Shown in pieces: positions 1 to 61,100 of a stretch of 64,000 nt of DNA. Both the position numbers and the translations under genes were made by a program. Numbering within the stretch: position 1 is the stretch's first letter; each line of letters begins with the position of its first letter. The stretch comes from Aptenodytes patagonicus (taxonomy: Eukaryota; Chordata; Aves; Sphenisciformes; Spheniscidae): assembly GCF_965638725.1 (NCBI RefSeq), contig NC_134955.1:70778732-70842731 (forward strand), in the 5' to 3' direction. The notes under the pieces were generated by a model. It was not told where the DNA came from and searched no databases. It saw only the letters and a program-made list of their open reading frames with translations.

Positions 1-382
1 GTGGGTCCATGTTCCTCCTCTGTTCACAGACACCCAGTACTTGTTAGTAGGGTTAGTAACATAACTGTATGTTACTCATTCTGCGGATGAATAACTGCAG
101 AATTACACAGTGATTGTTTTCACTGCATCGTTGGCAGAAATCTGGCTTGAAATTTCTTCCCCGCCATAAAGGCTAAACACTTAGTTTTTAATTGAATAGA
201 GACACCAACTTTGCAGGAGTAGGAATTGCCATCTTAACTACATAGAAAAACTTGTGGGAAATTACTGGAAGTGTGCGAATTTGCAGCCCTACAGTACAGA
301 GGTACTCTGCTTTTTTCCGATTCATCCTTCTGTACAGCTTTAAATGGGAAAAAAACCTAATTCTTTTAATTCTTTTGGACAG
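1..382 (+). other. SOS2: SOS2 intron 1, 3' part
   Basis: The window starts inside this intron. It ends in a T-rich tract followed by ttttggacag at the exon 2 acceptor. Exon 1, with the start codon and promoter, is not in the window. I see no repeat or other gene here. Confidence 0.8.
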
Positions 383-42071
<41,689 letters not shown>

Positions 42072-43320
42072 CCTTAGCCATAGTAGTCATTGACACTGGA
42101 ATAGTATTTGTAAAGTTCCTTTTTTTATTTATTCAAAAAAGGCAGTGTATTCTAGTACTTTCGCAAATTATGCTCTTAAAGTGCTGCTGATCAAAAAAAG
42201 AAAAGAAATTTAAATTGGAAAAATAAGACTACACACACTCTAGCCTGCGTCTGCTCGACAGCATTACCCTCAGGTGATCAGCAGCATTGCCTTGTTTCAC
42301 ATCCTCAGTGCCGACAGTTATGCCAGTATACAAAATATCTCTTTTGCACTGTAAACTACACTAAATGAATTTAAACTGACATCATTTAATTGCACTGAGC
42401 CAAAAAAGGGTGCGTCTGTGGAATTTTTTCAAATTTGAGCACTAGTGGCCTTTTTTTTTAATTAAAAAAAAGAACAATGGGATGATTACACAACATGAGG
42501 ATATACAGTGTTACCGATTTTAAACCTCTGGCCACTTGCCTTCTAGCTTGGTGTAAGCTTGGAGGTTCACGAGTGACAGCTACTGTTCCCACATATTTTA
42601 ATGCCATGTCTTAATTGCCATTGATTTGCTGCTGAAGACAAAAAAGAAAAATGGGTTGAAATCTAAATACCAAAATACTCCGTTGGTCTTGATTATTTTG
42701 AGAAAGGATGGACAAGGACTACCTGTCTCGGATGTTGGAAAGGATCCCTAGTACTTAGCATGCATCTTGTTCAGATGTGCCTTTTTGTTTTGGTAGGCGA
42801 AGATGTCTTAAGCTAAAGAGTTGTCTACTGTTCTGGAGAACAAAGCTATATGCCATGTATGTACAATTGTTTATATTGTATATTTACAGATAATGCTAAT
42901 AACCTGCATAAGTTTAAGTGACTTGAGGCCTATAATACAGTCTGCTACTCTTGCAATCTTACACGGTCAGAAGTGTTTCCTCTGGCTTAGGAACAGTCTT
43001 GCCTTCCAAACCTAATAACTTCCTTTAGATTTCACTTAACTTAATCGTGAATCCATTTTGGAAATTGGTAGCATTTAAACCAGCAAACACTTAAAGCTTT
43101 ATTAAACTTTTTAAACTGATAAGTGAATGGAACTTTTATTTGCCAGTTGAACTACTGGTTTGAACTGGTGTGAGAGTGAGTCTGTTTTACTGGTAGTACT
43201 GTAGCAGCATTTATAAGGTGGCCAGAAGCCACATTTTATTTACTGGTCTGTGGCCTTTTACTGTGCTTTGTATCAGAGTTCTTAACAAGATTAATAAATC
43301 ACCCCAGTCTTAATTTTTAA
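42072..43320 (+). other. SOS2: SOS2 3'UTR
   Basis: AT-rich sequence with homopolymer runs follows the stop codon directly. The extent is inferred from the poly(A) signal at 43293. An ATTAAA at 43101 could give a slightly shorter form and an ATTAAA at 44370 a longer one. Confidence 0.65.
43293..43298 (+). terminator. Probable SOS2 poly(A) signal AATAAA
   Basis: This is the first canonical AATAAA after the SOS2 stop, about 1.2 kb downstream, followed by T- and GT-containing sequence around 43310-43365. Cleavage would fall near 43310-43320. Alternative signals are listed under the 3'UTR. Confidence 0.6.
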
Positions 43321-51243
<7,923 letters not shown>

Positions 51244-51710
51244 GATCTTTGACCACAGTATCTGTCCTCTGGCAGCTGATAGAGCTCTGGAGAAGAGGGA
51301 TAGGGTATGGAATAACACCACAAAGGGACTGTCTCCGGTGTGGTTTGTGACTCATCTACAGAACGGCTTCTCGGTGCTGGACTTGGCGTGAGGCACCAGA
51401 AGAAGTGGGCTCGTTAGACTAGATCCACTGGCAGCGCCTTCCAAGAGGACAGATGTGAGCTGTTGATGTCTGCAGACTGAGGCAGGGGAAGGCAGAAAAT
51501 GGAACCAGAGCTTCACCCGGAGCAGCGCTGGGTGCATCTTCTGGTTACCTCTGCCGGGCAGCCGCTTCTTAGAGCAGCGGGCGGCTTGCCAAGTGCTCAC
51601 AGAGCAGATCCGAGGACACCGCACCGAAGGCTCTGTGAGGAGACATCTCTGCGAGCGGGCTCAATCACGCAGCCCCGGATAGCCGGTCAATAAAACTTTT
51701 GCACTTGAGA
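51244..51710 (+). other. VCPKMT: VCPKMT 3'UTR
   Basis: About 470 nt from the stop codon to just past the AATAAA at 51689. No feature beyond the poly(A) signal is recognised. Confidence 0.75.
51689..51694 (+). terminator. VCPKMT poly(A) signal AATAAA
   Basis: AATAAA is followed within 30 nt by GT- and T-rich sequence (gggtcttggatggttgggg then ttcttttt), a good cleavage and polyadenylation context. Cleavage is expected near 51705-51715. Confidence 0.85.
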
Positions 51711-52417
51711 TGGGTCTTGGATGGTTGGGGTTCTTTTTCAGCCTGTGGTTTCTCTGTCACTCCCGCGTTGCAGAGGTCCTGGGAGTCTCATTTCAGGAGC
51801 AGGGGCTGTTGTGGTGGTAGGTGCTGCATAGATACAACACGCAGATGGTCCTTGCGCCTGCGCAAAATTGTTCTTCCTTTTAGTTCCACCTGCGCTTTCC
51901 TGGTATAAGGATCTGCAGCGTTAAAGTTTGACACCTTCAGACGATTCTGGTGAGCAGGTTCGTTGTTGCTGTTGGTATTCCTCACCAAGCTGCCTCTTGC
52001 TGTTGCGCAGTGATGGCTTTGAGATTCAATTTCAGAGGAAGTCTCACTTCTGCTCTGTAGTGGAAGCGGCCGTGGCTGCCTGCGTCATCCCGCAGCCCTG
52101 AGTGCGCGCTGTGAAAGTAGGTCTGCTGCGACAGAGGTGCTGCTCAACGTGAATTGTGACAGCCTGTTCCCTGAGCCTCTCCCCACTCTCGCTGCGCACA
52201 GCACGAGTGGTCCCTACTTCAGAAACCTGAATATTTACGCTAAATCTGCTGAATTTTCTCAACACCTCAGCTGTTGGTTTTGGGGGAGCCTTGTTCGTGG
52301 GCACCCGGCTGCTTTCGGGACCTGCCCTGAGCCGGGGCTCCCTTTATCTCCAGTGAGAGCGTTCCTTGCAAACTTCGCACTCTGTGAAACACTGCCCTGG
52401 CTTGCAAAGCGCAACAG

Positions 52418-52516
52418 CGATGATTAGTGAATGCACGGCAAAGCGAGAATGTAATTTGTTGTAACCGCACACATTATTTGTTAACTTGTTATGAAAAGAG
52501 CTCCTTAATTAACCGG
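52418..52516. promoter_or_regulatory. AT-rich island, candidate cis-regulatory element
   Basis: An AT-rich block of about 100 bp inside GC-rich DNA. It contains TTATTTGTTAACTTG and the palindromic homeodomain-type core TTAATTAA at 52505-52512. It starts about 0.7 kb downstream of the VCPKMT poly(A) site. Function is inferred from composition only. Confidence 0.25.
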
Positions 52517-54505
52517 TGGCCTGCAGGAAGATATTTACTGGTGTGTTTACGCCAGCGTGACTTCCCTGGTGGAAACTCTTGGTGAGAGGAGTTGTCCGAA
52601 GGTGCGCTGTAAGGATAGTGGGAGAGCTGTGCCCTGTTCTGGTAGCATCTCCCTGCAGACACAGCCTCTTCGCTGACCGCAGACCCCCGGGAGGGGGGGG
52701 AGCAGCATTTCTCGGAGGGTTTGGTGCCAACGGAATAATTGTATTTTATCTACAGGGCGTGTGATTTCAGCACTTCCTTTTGTATATGGGCTCGGATCTC
52801 TCAGAAGAAAAAAGGGAGGAAGTCGTGCTTTTCTCTTCCCCGCGCACAGCCGCTGGCTGCTCCTCCGTGCCCTCAACTTCATGCCTGCAGTGTTCAAGTT
52901 GTGCACGTCGTGGGGCGAGAGGGACCAGGGTGGGGGGGGCCGGGTCCCGTCACCGCCCCGTGCCACCTCCCTGTCGCCGGCTGCACCCGCTGCGAGGGGG
53001 GATGTAAAACCCAACCGCTTCTGCTGCCGCTGATCGGTCTGTGAGGAGGAAACCGCCGTTAACCAGGGCAGCGTGGAGAGGGGGGTCACGTGCGTGGCGG
53101 CTGCCGCCTCTCTCCGTCTTGTCCCTGGAGCCACCAGATGAAACGGCTGCTTTTTTGGGGGGAAAAAAGGGCTTTCGGAAAGGGGGTTGGGATCCTCCTG
53201 CCTGGGCTGAGCTCCGCGGTGGCTGGGGAGAGGGTGCCTGCAGGGCCGGTGGCTGCCATGGTGCGGGGATTACTGCTCTTAACTGGGGGCGGGCATGGGG
53301 CCCTCATGGAGAACAGGGTGTGAGGGAGACGCTGGTCCTGCTTGCCGGCCTCTCCACTCCGTCACCCGTCCCGTTTGTCCCCATTGGCTTTTTGTCCCGG
53401 CTGTGTCCCCTCAGGGAGAGCGTGTGTCGGCACCGCTCCCATAAATGCGGGGTCTCTTCAGCGAGGTTCGGCCATGGCGAGGTGCCTGGCAGCGCCCGCA
53501 CGCAGCTTTGCTGGTGTCAGGCTCTGCCCGGCCCCTGGGGCACAGCGGGCGCTTCTGAGAGCAACTCGCATCCCTGCCAACACCGTACCAGCCCAAATCT
53601 GCCCCAGCGCTCCCCGCATGGGAGAGCTCATCCCTCCCTTGGCTCTGACGGATGCGCAGCTGCCTCCAAGCTGGCTGCTGTGGGAGCCAGCAGCACCAAA
53701 GCCGCAGTGCCCGAGTTGGGTACCCATCCTCCGCATTGTCTTGCCAAAATTTGATTACACCCTTGCAGGAGAGAGCAGTGAACCTCCCTGCGCTGCAGCT
53801 GCGGGAGCCACCAGTCACAGGTGGAGACGTCTGGGAGATGGGTGTTGGCCGAACGTCACGCTTAAATAATGGATAAATTTCTGGAATAATTTCAACACCA
53901 GCTCGAACGACGGAAAACGCACCGTGTGGGTTGTGGGTGCGGAGGTCGCGGGTGATTTCCCCGGGAGAGCTGTGATGCTCGGGTCAGACCACAGCCTTGG
54001 CACCCGGTCCCTCCGGCAGCACGCGCGTCTCGGCGATGCCGATGGCGGTGCCGTCGTCCTGTGGTCCCGCTGGGGCTTTGCAGGGCTGCTTACTCTGCTA
54101 TGACAGCCGGTGTAGCTTTTCACTTTCACTTCCATCGACGGCCAGGGCGCCTGGATGCAGTCAGGGATGGAGCACAGTGTTTAATGCCAGCTCAGCACCA
54201 GCCGCAGAAATCGCCGATTGCTTCTTGTCACAATATTAGTCACGACACAGCTCAGAAACCTGCGGGACCTCGGGAGATTCACCCTTGATGCCCCGTGATT
54301 ATTTTTTTTTTTTCTTTGCTAGGAAGAGCACGGGACACGGGGCAGCTGCCGCAGCGTGCGCCGGCGTCCGGATCCGGCCATCCGCGAGCGATTCCCGTGC
54401 GTCCCCCCGGTGCTGCTGCAGAGCCCCCCGGGACTGCGTGGGGCCGGGACCCGCGCCCACGCATCCCACGGGGCTGGTGGCTTCGCTTGGGAAAGTCTGT
54501 CCTCT

Positions 54506-54720
54506 GCAGCTGTATAATAATTTTCTGTGGCATGTAATCCTGGACAAATGGATTTTCCTCTTAGAAAATGATACTTCTTGCCTGCGGCATTAAGAGATAG
54601 TGTTAGAAAAGGCTTTTTATTACGGCGGATCTGCGCCTGCTCCCACCAACTGCAGTGGGTCCTCGGTAAATGGGCAAATAGCTCAGTTAGTTAAACTGTG
54701 CCTGGTTCATTTAGAGGGAG
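54506..54720. promoter_or_regulatory. AT-rich island, candidate cis-regulatory element
   Basis: About 215 bp of lower-GC, non-repetitive sequence between very GC-rich flanks. It contains TATAATAATTTTC and TTTTTATTACGG. A tRNA-like word at 54679-54693 is discussed among the rejected items. Confidence 0.22.
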
Positions 54721-56259
54721 CAGACGCCCCCGATCCTGCGGCTGATCGCTGCCGTTTACCATTTCCTGAGCCTCAGCCGAAGAGCTGCTGCAAACGGCAC
54801 AGCAACGTCGTATCTCGCCCGCTCGGCGATGGGAGATTACGTACGGGGGCTCCCATCCCCAGCCGCGCTTGCCTTCCACCTCGTAGGTCTCCAGAGGTGG
54901 GCTATGCCCAGCTAAAGGGGAGAGCTGTTGAGCACAGGATCCCAGTTTGCACGTGCTCTGCCTGGAAAAAAAAAAAAACAAAACACCAAACAAAACCGTA
55001 GCAATTTGGTCTATTTTTGTGCAAAAGGGCTGGGCAAGGCTCCCTGGGGACTGTGGCAGGCGCGGCACCGGGGGGTGACGGTGATGCTGGCGGGGAGGAT
55101 GCGGATAGCGACTGCCGGCCTCATTAGCAGCTTGCTGCCAACGCAGTGCCCTGTCCTCCCTGGGGCGGGGAAGCCGTGGGACCTCCATCGCGTGGTCCAG
55201 CCGTTACCTCCTTTCACATCCTGAAACAAAAAAAAAGAAAGTTTATTTTCTGCTGCTGAGCAAACAGTGAGGTTTTTTTGCAACAAAGAGGCCAGCGAGT
55301 GCCTGCTCCTACGCTGGTGGGCAACCGCAGCCGTGGTTTTCAGCCGTGAGTACGAGTGTTTGGGCGCTCCCAGCCCTGGGGAGTGACGCGGGACCTCGGC
55401 AGGATGATGGTGCAGGTGGTCCATGCTGGCGTCCCAAGTTCAGTGGCCTCTTTTGAGGATGTCTTTCTCTTCCCAGCCACTGTCCCATGGGAAGGGGAGG
55501 GAAGATGCCGACGAGCAGAGAAAGCGGTGGCTGCAATTCTGGCAAACGTTTTTTTTGGCCTTCGGAGACATTTCTGGAGGATGCTTCCCGCTGCCCCTTG
55601 GGATGGATGGCTGAGTCCACCCCACGTTTGCCGTGGAAGGTTTCTCCCGTCGCTGCGTGCTGTGGGACCTGCGTGCCTGAGGCTGTGTGGTCCAGTCAAC
55701 ATCACCTCTGTCTTCACTCCTGTAATTAGTGTGTGCCAATTATTTCTGCCCTCGTGAGCTCCCACGTGGGACGTGGAGGCAGCCGAGGGCTTGTTGGGGT
55801 GACGCGGAGCGGATGGCGATATAGGGCTCCTGCTTTGGCTTGGTTATTTTTTTATTCCTCTTGCACTTCTAGGTTTGCTTTGCTTTTTTTTTTTTTTTTT
55901 TTAAATTAGAAGGCCATGTAAGAGAGAAGACAGCAGTGGGCGGGAGGGAGGTGGGGACGCCTTGGGGAAGCAGCTGGGCTGGAGACTGCTCTTGTCGAGC
56001 TGGGATGTGGTCCCTGGTACCCTGCCAGCACCAACTGGGAAGTGCAGGCAGCCCCATGCCGGTGGCCGGTCCAGCTGCCGGCAGGACGGGGAGGACGCGT
56101 GGCATGGCCCTCTGCACACACACCGCCATGAGTTCACCCGTTTCCTTCCTCTCGCCGTGACCAAGCGAGCAAAAACCACGTTTCTTCCCGCTGCTTCTGC
56201 GCCCTGCCCTGGAGGAGGTTTTGCTCACAGCGATGCAGCGCCCGGTGGCCTTGAGGCCC

Positions 56260-56310
56260 CATCCTGGCATGTCCCCATCCCGGCACGTCCCCATCCCGGC
56301 ACGTCCCCAT
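56260..56310. repeat. 16-bp minisatellite, about three copies
   Basis: Units at 56260-56275, 56276-56291 and 56292-56307 follow CATCCCGGCACGTCCC, with two changes in the first unit, then a partial fourth. It creates repeated residues in overlapping open frames. Confidence 0.85.
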
Positions 56311-57448
56311 CCCTGCTGAGCCCGCGCTTCCCATTGTGCCTGAAACCTCTGACTCATCCGTCTCGTAGCCGGTGGCTGGGGCTGAGCTTCTCCGCTCCAG
56401 TGCAATCCTCGGCGTGTGGCGGGGGCAGCCACCGCCTCCCCTGCTCACCGGCGTTTCTGTTCCCCTCTGTGGCGGCAGGAATCGGCCGCTTCTCCTCCCG
56501 CTCTGACCAGCCTCCAAAGCCCGGCCCTCCTCCAGCTCAGCTTCAGCTGAATCCCAGCCTGAGGGCCTTGGTGCAGGCGTTTAATCTGCCTCTGGTTAGG
56601 ACCTGCTCTGCCCTGAGGGGAAAAATGTGCAGTTGTGTCCCTGATGGGGATGGAGATGACCCCAGGCTGACTGGCTGCTCCCCAGCTCGCCCTATGCATC
56701 CTTGCCTGCATGCTGGGACCAGTTTTTATGCCTAGGGTGATGCACAGACCTTTTCCCAGTGCAGCCTCCAGGAATCTGGTCTGAAGCCACGGGTGAAGTT
56801 GTTAGTGACAGTTTTCGGCACACGATTTGGCAGCAGCTGCACGTTTTGCTCCCCCTGCACAGGCTGGCAGCGTGGGCTCGACCCGGCTGCCATGCGGTGG
56901 CCTCCAAGGGCCAGTGAGGCCACGCAGAGGCACGATGTCCCGACGTCCCTGCAGATTCCCGAGCTCCAGCCACCCTTGGTGAGTGCAGGATGCCTTAAAT
57001 AAAAATAAAGCAGAAAAATAACCCGGCATGTGCTGTGCTGAGCATCGCCCTGAAAAGAAAATCGCAGGTGGAAGGAAAGCCTTCGTGCCTGGCGGGGCAT
57101 CCCGGGAGGGGCTTCGGGCTCCCCCCTTCCCACTGACACCAGCTCATCCGCTGCTCCCGAAGCAGGGCAGAGTACAAGCTCATGAGCGAGATGCCATCAG
57201 GCAGAGGTAAATCTGGCAGCCGGGCACGTGGCAGGGAGGAAGAAGCTCCAAAAAGCCACAACTGGGGAAGCAGCACGTCCCCGCATGCCTGTGCCTTGGG
57301 GCTGCCGCCATCCCCTTCCGTGTGCCCCCAAAAACCCTCCTTGTGGTGACATCCATGGCGGAGAGCACGGCTCAGCCGTCCCCCAGCTGCTGCTTCACCG
57401 TGCCAAGCATGTTCAGGTGCTAAATCCAACATGGCTGGTTTTTGGAGA

Positions 57449-57508
57449 GCACATCACTTTTTTGGGTTGTGCATCATTTTTGGGGGAGCGCACCATTTTT
57501 GGGAGAGC
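57449..57508. repeat. About 19-bp degenerate tandem repeat
   Basis: GCATCATTTTTGGGGGAGC (57471-57489) is followed directly by GCACCATTTTTGGGAGAGC (57490-57508), with a more diverged copy before them. Confidence 0.75.
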
Positions 57509-57640
57509 AGCGTGGGTTCAAGCGTTGCTTTCCTGCCTTGACTCACTGCCTTTTCCACCTCACACAGGATCTGGGGACCTCCAAGGGCTGTGGCACAAGA
57601 AGAAGCCGAGTGGGACGGGGCAGGTGGGTGCCGTGAGCCC

Positions 57641-57680
57641 CACGGGAGCCGGGAGGTCCCCATGGGAGCCGGGAGGGCCC
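57641..57680. repeat. 20-bp tandem duplication
   Basis: CACGGGAGCCGGGAGGTCCC is followed directly by a copy with two substitutions. Confidence 0.8.
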
Positions 57681-58009
57681 CGCCACCCCCTCTCCGCCGC
57701 CCACGCCGTGGCTGAGTCACTCCTGCAGGTTCGGTGCTTCCTGCCCTGGTGTGCGCAGGAGCTCCCCAGGGCAGTTTCTCACCCACCACCCCGTTTCCTC
57801 GACCAGCCCAATTTAGGTGCCCAATTTCCTTTTGATTTGAATGCAAAGAAAGAGTTAAGCGGCTACAGGCTCGTGTGGATTTGGGCCAGATATTTAAAGA
57901 TCCACGGCTGGGAAAGGAAAGGGGAGGTGTGATACTCTCCAAACGCTCTCCGCAAACACCTCGGAGGCTCCCGCTGCCGGCGCCGTCCCTGCGCTCCCGG
58001 CAGCGGCTG

Positions 58010-58140
58010 GTGGGGGAGAGGCAGAAAATGCCTTTCTCCTATTTTTAGCTCTTCGGCAGTGTCATTAGAATAATCTGGGATTGGAAAATGTTGCTGTGCA
58101 AAATTGCCTGTCAAGGCAAAACTCAAAATGCGAAGGTCTG
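58010..58140. promoter_or_regulatory. AT-rich island with MEF2-, OTX/PITX- and MEIS-like sites
   Basis: A sharply bounded AT-rich block in GC-rich flanks. CTATTTTTAG at 58039-58048 fits the MEF2 consensus exactly, TAATCT at 58071-58076 fits the OTX/PITX core, and CTGTCA at 58108-58113 fits MEIS. Such packing of sites is typical of vertebrate enhancers, but conservation cannot be tested here. Confidence 0.3.
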
Positions 58141-61100
58141 GGATGCTGCAGGGTAAAGGTGATGGGGACGGAGAGGAAACACGCGGCCGTGGTCAAATGA
58201 GAGCTGCCCGGGGAGTGCGGGTGGCGGTGGGGACGAGCTGCGCCGGTGACACAGAGCAATTTAATAGACATGTCCTTAATAACATCCCAGGAGAGGGGGG
58301 TTTAAATAGAGACTAGGTGCCTCCCAGGGCGGGTTATCCAGGCTAGCGGGACATGCTCAGCCCTGTGCCAGCGCCGGGGACACTTTTGCAGCCTTGTCAG
58401 CGATGCCACCAGGCTCCTCGCCCTTTCCATGACGATGTCCCCTTAGCGCAGCCCTTGCAAACGCTCCTCTGGAGCCCAGCGTGCCGAGAATAAAATAAAT
58501 CAGGAACGGCTGAGCGTTAGATGAAGAGCTGAGCTAAATGGAGGAGCTCTGCGAGGCCTTGTCAGCAAACGTCTCCCTGCTGAACCAGGACCAAACTGGT
58601 AGAAATTACACCCAGAAATCGCACCCCTCCGAGCCGGAGCTCGTGCAGGAGCCCTGGCCCCAGGCACCACGCCAGCTCGCAGCCACCCTCTGCCCCGCAT
58701 GGGTCTCCTGCCCTCGTCCTCCTTTGCCCCTTGGACGACTCGGCAAAGTCCAAAGCTAAACATTAGCTCAGGTCTTGGAGCAGCTGCCGATGGCCGATGC
58801 ACCGCCCTCAGCCGTCCCCTGGCCAGGTCGGACCTCATCCCCTTGGACTCAGCCTCCACCTCCACGCATTTCTACGCTTGATTTAAGGTGCTGCCTGGCA
58901 CTTCTGTGGCCGCCTGGGGCCAACCACCGTTTATGCACCTTTTCCCCCAGTCTATGTCCGGAAAGGCAGCATCTCCCTGGCAGCACGTCCCTGGTGGTCC
59001 CCACCAAACCCCCTCCCCAGCACTGCGCTGCCTTTGCGCCCTCCAATTCCCCTTGCACCGCTCCTCCTTTCTGCCCCATGAGCTTCGGCCATCCCAAAAA
59101 TACCTGATTTCACGTCCTGATCTTGCAGCTTGAGTTCATCCATGTTGCTGCCCCGACAAAGGCTGCAAATACAAACAGTTGGGCTGTTTATTCGGCTGCA
59201 CCCTGTTCCTGGTGGGGGTTCATCGGGGCCGTCCTGCATTTGCGGTACCTCCATCACGAGCCTGGGTTGGTTTTTTTTTTTGCAAATCAGTTCGTGGCAA
59301 AAGCCGTCGGCGGCCTTGGGAGCGCGGCTGGGTCGGAAAGCATCCTTCCCGCCCCCAGCAGTCCCCCGTGCCGGGTCGGAGGAGGACCAGAGCATCTTCC
59401 TCTGCAAGTGGACATGTGAAACGGAGCTCGGAGGCTAGTGGCAGACCCTGTGCAAACAGCTGTCGGGTCTTGGAGGCTGAGCTGGACTCGTGTGGGTGTG
59501 ATGGCTGCCGTACCACTGCTGTTTGGAGCGGTGCCTTGGAAGCCAGTGCCGCGGCCAAGCCAACTGGGAAAATGGGAAAAAAAGGGTCACCCCAAGCAGA
59601 CTGATGGCCACGAGTCCCGTATGACCTCCCTTCCCTCACACCAGGGGCTACGCCTTGCCCGGACACACCTCCCGGCTATCAGAAGGTCCTTTTTTTGGGG
59701 GGATAAACCCCACTAAAGGGCAGGGATGGCTCCTCTCCAGCCCCAGCGGTGCCACCCCGCAGCACCCGTCCCCGAGGGACCCTGCGGAGGGTCCCCACGC
59801 GCTGCGGCCGCGTTGCCAGCTCTGCTTGAACACCCGCCGGGCCGGGAGGGTGGAGCGCAATTGTTGCACGGTTAATTGGATTTGGCCGCTGCAACAGAAG
59901 GACTGGGGATTAGGGTGCAGGGGAGGAATTACTGGTGGGGGCGGGAGCTGCCCTCAGGGTTTTTTGTCCCAGGGTATTATTGGTGGGGGGCTGACAGACG
60001 GGGTTTGGTGTCATGGTCAGGACAGTCGGTGTAATCGCTTGTCTCAGCGTCGTGGGCAGCCCTCGGTGACGGGTGCGGGGGGCCACGGGGCTCACCCCCT
60101 CCATGGACAAACCTCCGGGCTCTGCTTGAGCTGAGGGCTCGGTGCCGGGGATGCTCTGGGCACCTTTGCACGAAGGAGGCTGCTCCGTCCGCTGCCAAGC
60201 GATGGGAAGGGGCCGTGTCCCCCCCCCATGCACTGCCCAAACGGAGCGACAGCACCCAATAGCCACTAACAAACGATGGAGCCGTCCTTTCCTGGTGATG
60301 TCCTGTGGTATTTAATAGCAGCCCTTTTTTGAGCCTGTTGAGCTGCTGGTGTTCACCATACCCACAGGGACAGATCCTGCCCCACCTGGGGCTGGGGGTG
60401 TCTAAAGCAAATGGGAGCCCTGAGAGAAGCCAGAGGGGTGGGCGCTCTCGGGAAGGGGCTGTACTTTTTGCTCCCATTTCTCACTGACAAAGAGCAGCTC
60501 GGAGCTTCCCAGTGGGGGGAAACACCAAAAATGCCCCATAAAGGGAACGAGGGGGAAATGAGCTCCCCGAATCCTCTGGGCATTGGCCGTCCTGCTGCTG
60601 AGCTTGCAGGGGTGCTCCCTGCAGCAGGAACCCACCGAGGCAACCCAACCCGGGGGGGACACACAGCATCCTGGACCCAGGGGCGCCTAATTTGTGTTAA
60701 AATAGCCCCCCAAAAACCCCAAAGCAAATGGCTGCTGCAGTTTTTGGTGCCTAGCATGGATAAGCCCCCCAAAGCTATGCCAAAGGGAGGGGGCTGCATG
60801 TGGCCACCCACCATTAACGGCGGCTGTTTCGTTTCCTCTTGAGCAAGGCGAGGGGTTTGCTCTGCCACCGGCGCCGGATGAGATAAACTCGCCTGAGGAA
60901 AGCAAATGCCGTGAGCCGCGGCGCGGGGGGCCCAAGACCCCCCCCCGGGACCCTTCTGGGGTTTGCCGTAGAGCGGGGAGACGATGGGCAGCTGCCTGTC
61001 CCACCACCCAGGGCACATCCCTCAGCAGGGGCGCGGTGGTACCGGCACTTAGGATTTTAGGCAATGCCGGGCTTGGGGGAGGACACCAGCTCCGCTCCGG

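Noticed and set aside
53041..53754. Open frame of 237 codons on the + strand
   Set aside because: It lies in very GC-rich DNA where stops are rare, overlaps several other long frames on both strands, has low-complexity composition and no recognisable domain.
54679..54710. Possible tRNA gene (TAGCTCAGTTAGTTA then GGTTCAT)
   Set aside because: The A-box-like and B-box-like words are only about 25 nt apart, too close for a tRNA, the B box is incomplete, and no acceptor or anticodon stem can be formed.
55884..55902. Long T run suggesting a processed retrocopy tail on the minus strand
   Set aside because: No retrocopied coding sequence or target-site duplication is seen beside it; it is treated as a simple homopolymer.
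55962..56735. Open frame of 257 codons on the + strand
   Set aside because: It runs through a 16-bp minisatellite, is matched by equally long frames on the other strand, and shows no family motif or splice support.
57228..57932. Open frame of 234 codons on the + strand
   Set aside because: It crosses two tandem repeats and has no domain; best explained by base composition.
60353..61018. Open frame of 221 codons on the minus strand
   Set aside because: It is low in complexity, overlaps + strand frames and has no promoter or conserved motif.
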